A stretch of DNA of 64,000 nt from Ricinus communis (lineage: Eukaryota; Streptophyta; Magnoliopsida; Malpighiales; Euphorbiaceae). The DNA lies in NCBI RefSeq assembly GCF_019578655.1, contig NC_063260.1:3970501-4034500 (forward strand), in the 5' to 3' direction. Shown piece by piece: positions 62,761 to 64,000 of the stretch (positions are counted from its first letter, which is position 1; every line of letters starts with the position of its first letter). Below the pieces are notes generated by a model. The model was not told the origin of the DNA. It did not search any database and saw only the letters and a list, made by a program, of their open reading frames with translations. Position numbers and translations under genes: made by a program.

Positions 62761-63459
62761 GACTGTGTAAAAGAAGATTGGAAAAGGAGAAAATTGATCA
62801 AATTTGAAAACTTTATATAGTTATAGAAGAAATGTAAAGAATTTTTTCCCAATAGTGAAGAGATTCACATTTGATTCATTAAAATCTTACCTTTCTACTT
62901 GATTTCAATTGGGTTTAATTTGTTCTTTTGAATTTGAGTAAAGGCACTTCGGCGGGTTCGCCTCTGGGCCTCTTGTAATACTTAGGTTGGATAGTCCAAA
63001 TGAATCGGCCCATGTAGTATTCTACCCTATCCTACGTATGGGGCATTATCTCCCGGTGCCCGGGATTATAATACTATAATGTATTTTCTAATGCTGTGTT
63101 TTTCTACAATAATTTATATTCATTAAATCTGATTAACTATTTATTATTTTGCTAATTTTATGTTGTTGAAAAAATATTTATACCATAATATAAATATTTA
63201 TAGTATATCTATAATTTTAACTTGATTTTTTTAGTTATTATAAAAATAATTTACATTAAATATATTGTTATATATATCCATTTGAATCAATTAATGAATA
63301 TGATTTTTATTAATGATGAATATTTATTAATAAAATAATAAATAATATGCCTATAAATGACGAATACTTATATTTATCACAAAAATATTTCAGCATCCAT
63401 TATAAAAACAATAAATCTAAATTTCATAAAGAATAAACATTATTTTCATAATTGAAATA
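62761..63459. other. Upstream region of the GCP5-like gene and AT-rich DNA
   Basis: The first ~300 bp should hold the GCP5 promoter and leader on the - strand. A GC-richer patch at 62940-63070 includes the inverted string cccggtgcccggga near 63052. From 63070 onward the DNA is AT-rich with no gene. Confidence 0.4.
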
Positions 63460-63465
63460 AACACA

Positions 63466-63600
63466 TAGATACAGGATATCATTTCACTCGAGAGTGCATT
63501 GCTAAAAAAAAAAATTAAATTAGAGCATGTGAGAATAGATGATCAAATTACTGATATTTTTACAAAGTCACTCGAGTATGATAATTTGTGTAAGACTAAA
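63466..63600 (+). pseudogene. Ty1/copia RNase H C-terminal fragment
   Basis: The frame HIDTGYHFTRECIA and, after a +1 shift in an 11-A run, KLEHVRIDDQITDIFTKSLE match the conserved end of copia pol (HIxxxxHFxRE... DIFTKxL). No upstream pol is present, so this is an isolated, broken fragment. Confidence 0.75.
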
Positions 63601-64000
63601 ATTTTACAATTTTTTTTCTAGTGGAGTTTTACAATTTTAGTTAAAGAGCTGTGGCAATTTAGGATTTTAGTTAAAATAACCTTCAATTGTTATTTTTAAA
63701 ATAATTTTTTTATCTATTTCATGCGTGAATGTCACGCTCTTTCAACTATTTAAATAAAGAGTTAAATAATCTTAAATTGGCAAGTATTGGGCTAAAATTA
63801 TCACAAAAAGTCAAAAGAATTTATTTGGTCCTGCACTAAAAGTTAAGTGGCCAAATTGAATGTTGTTGGTTGTTTGTTTTGGTAAATTCACGTGTTTTAT
63901 TTTGAAAGTGCAAACCACAAGCTATATTTTTTGTTCTCTTAAAACATAGAGCTAAACGAGCCTAGTTAACAAATTAAATGCTAAAATGGCTATAAAAAAG
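63601..64000. other. AT-rich intergenic DNA to window end
   Basis: No gene or element border is seen. It may be 3' untranslated sequence or LTR remnant downstream of the copia fragment. Confidence 0.4.

Noticed and set aside
62940..63070. tRNA-like or structured RNA in the GC-richer patch upstream of GCP5
   Set aside because: No cloverleaf or A/B boxes could be matched. Only a short cccgg-type inverted string is present.

Overview
This window is plant nuclear DNA from a eudicot. It is strongly AT-rich, both multi-exon genes have GT-AG introns, and transposable elements fill the gaps between genes and several introns. The species cannot be fixed from the sequence alone.

There are three conserved host genes. 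(1) On the + strand, 13654-34556, lies an organellar-type valyl-tRNA synthetase. I could thread 27 exons in a single frame, giving 2910 nt and 969 residues, with HMGH and KMSKT signatures, an editing domain and a C-terminal coiled-coil arm. (2) On the - strand, 49988-51661, lies an intronless P-class pentatricopeptide repeat protein of 557 residues. (3) On the - strand, 56985-62760, lies a GCP5-like gamma-tubulin complex component. It has 15 exons and, by coincidence, also gives 2910 nt and 969 residues. The first two proteins probably act in organelles and the third in microtubule nucleation. They do not form a pathway.

The left third (1-13.4 kb) is mostly decayed Ty1/copia material. It holds a solo-LTR-like block (1383-3356) that interrupts an array of a ~1.56 kb tandem repeat, a gag N-terminal relic with a tRNA-Met-type primer site and adjoining LTR (5988-6.9 kb), a gag-pol relic on the - strand (7783-11378), and an unidentified coding relic (12482-12661). 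The synthetase introns carry a 332 bp TRIM element with a perfect target-site duplication (TSD), a candidate solo LTR, an unclassified element with terminal inverted repeats (TIRs), and local tandem duplications.

The most notable region is 35.2-46.8 kb. Two decayed copies of an endogenous pararetrovirus (Caulimoviridae, florendovirus-like layout) lie head to head as a large inverted repeat, and the tRNA-Met primer site of the + copy sits at the junction. Each copy runs movement protein, coiled coil, coat with CCHC knuckle, aspartic protease, RT/RNase H, then a second ORF of unknown function. That second ORF is still open over 293 codons in the - copy. Between the PPR and GCP5 genes lies a 3651 bp non-autonomous hAT-type transposon (52435-56085) with a perfect 8 bp TSD and subterminal GCTCGAG-rich arms. 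A small copia RNase H fragment sits near the right edge.
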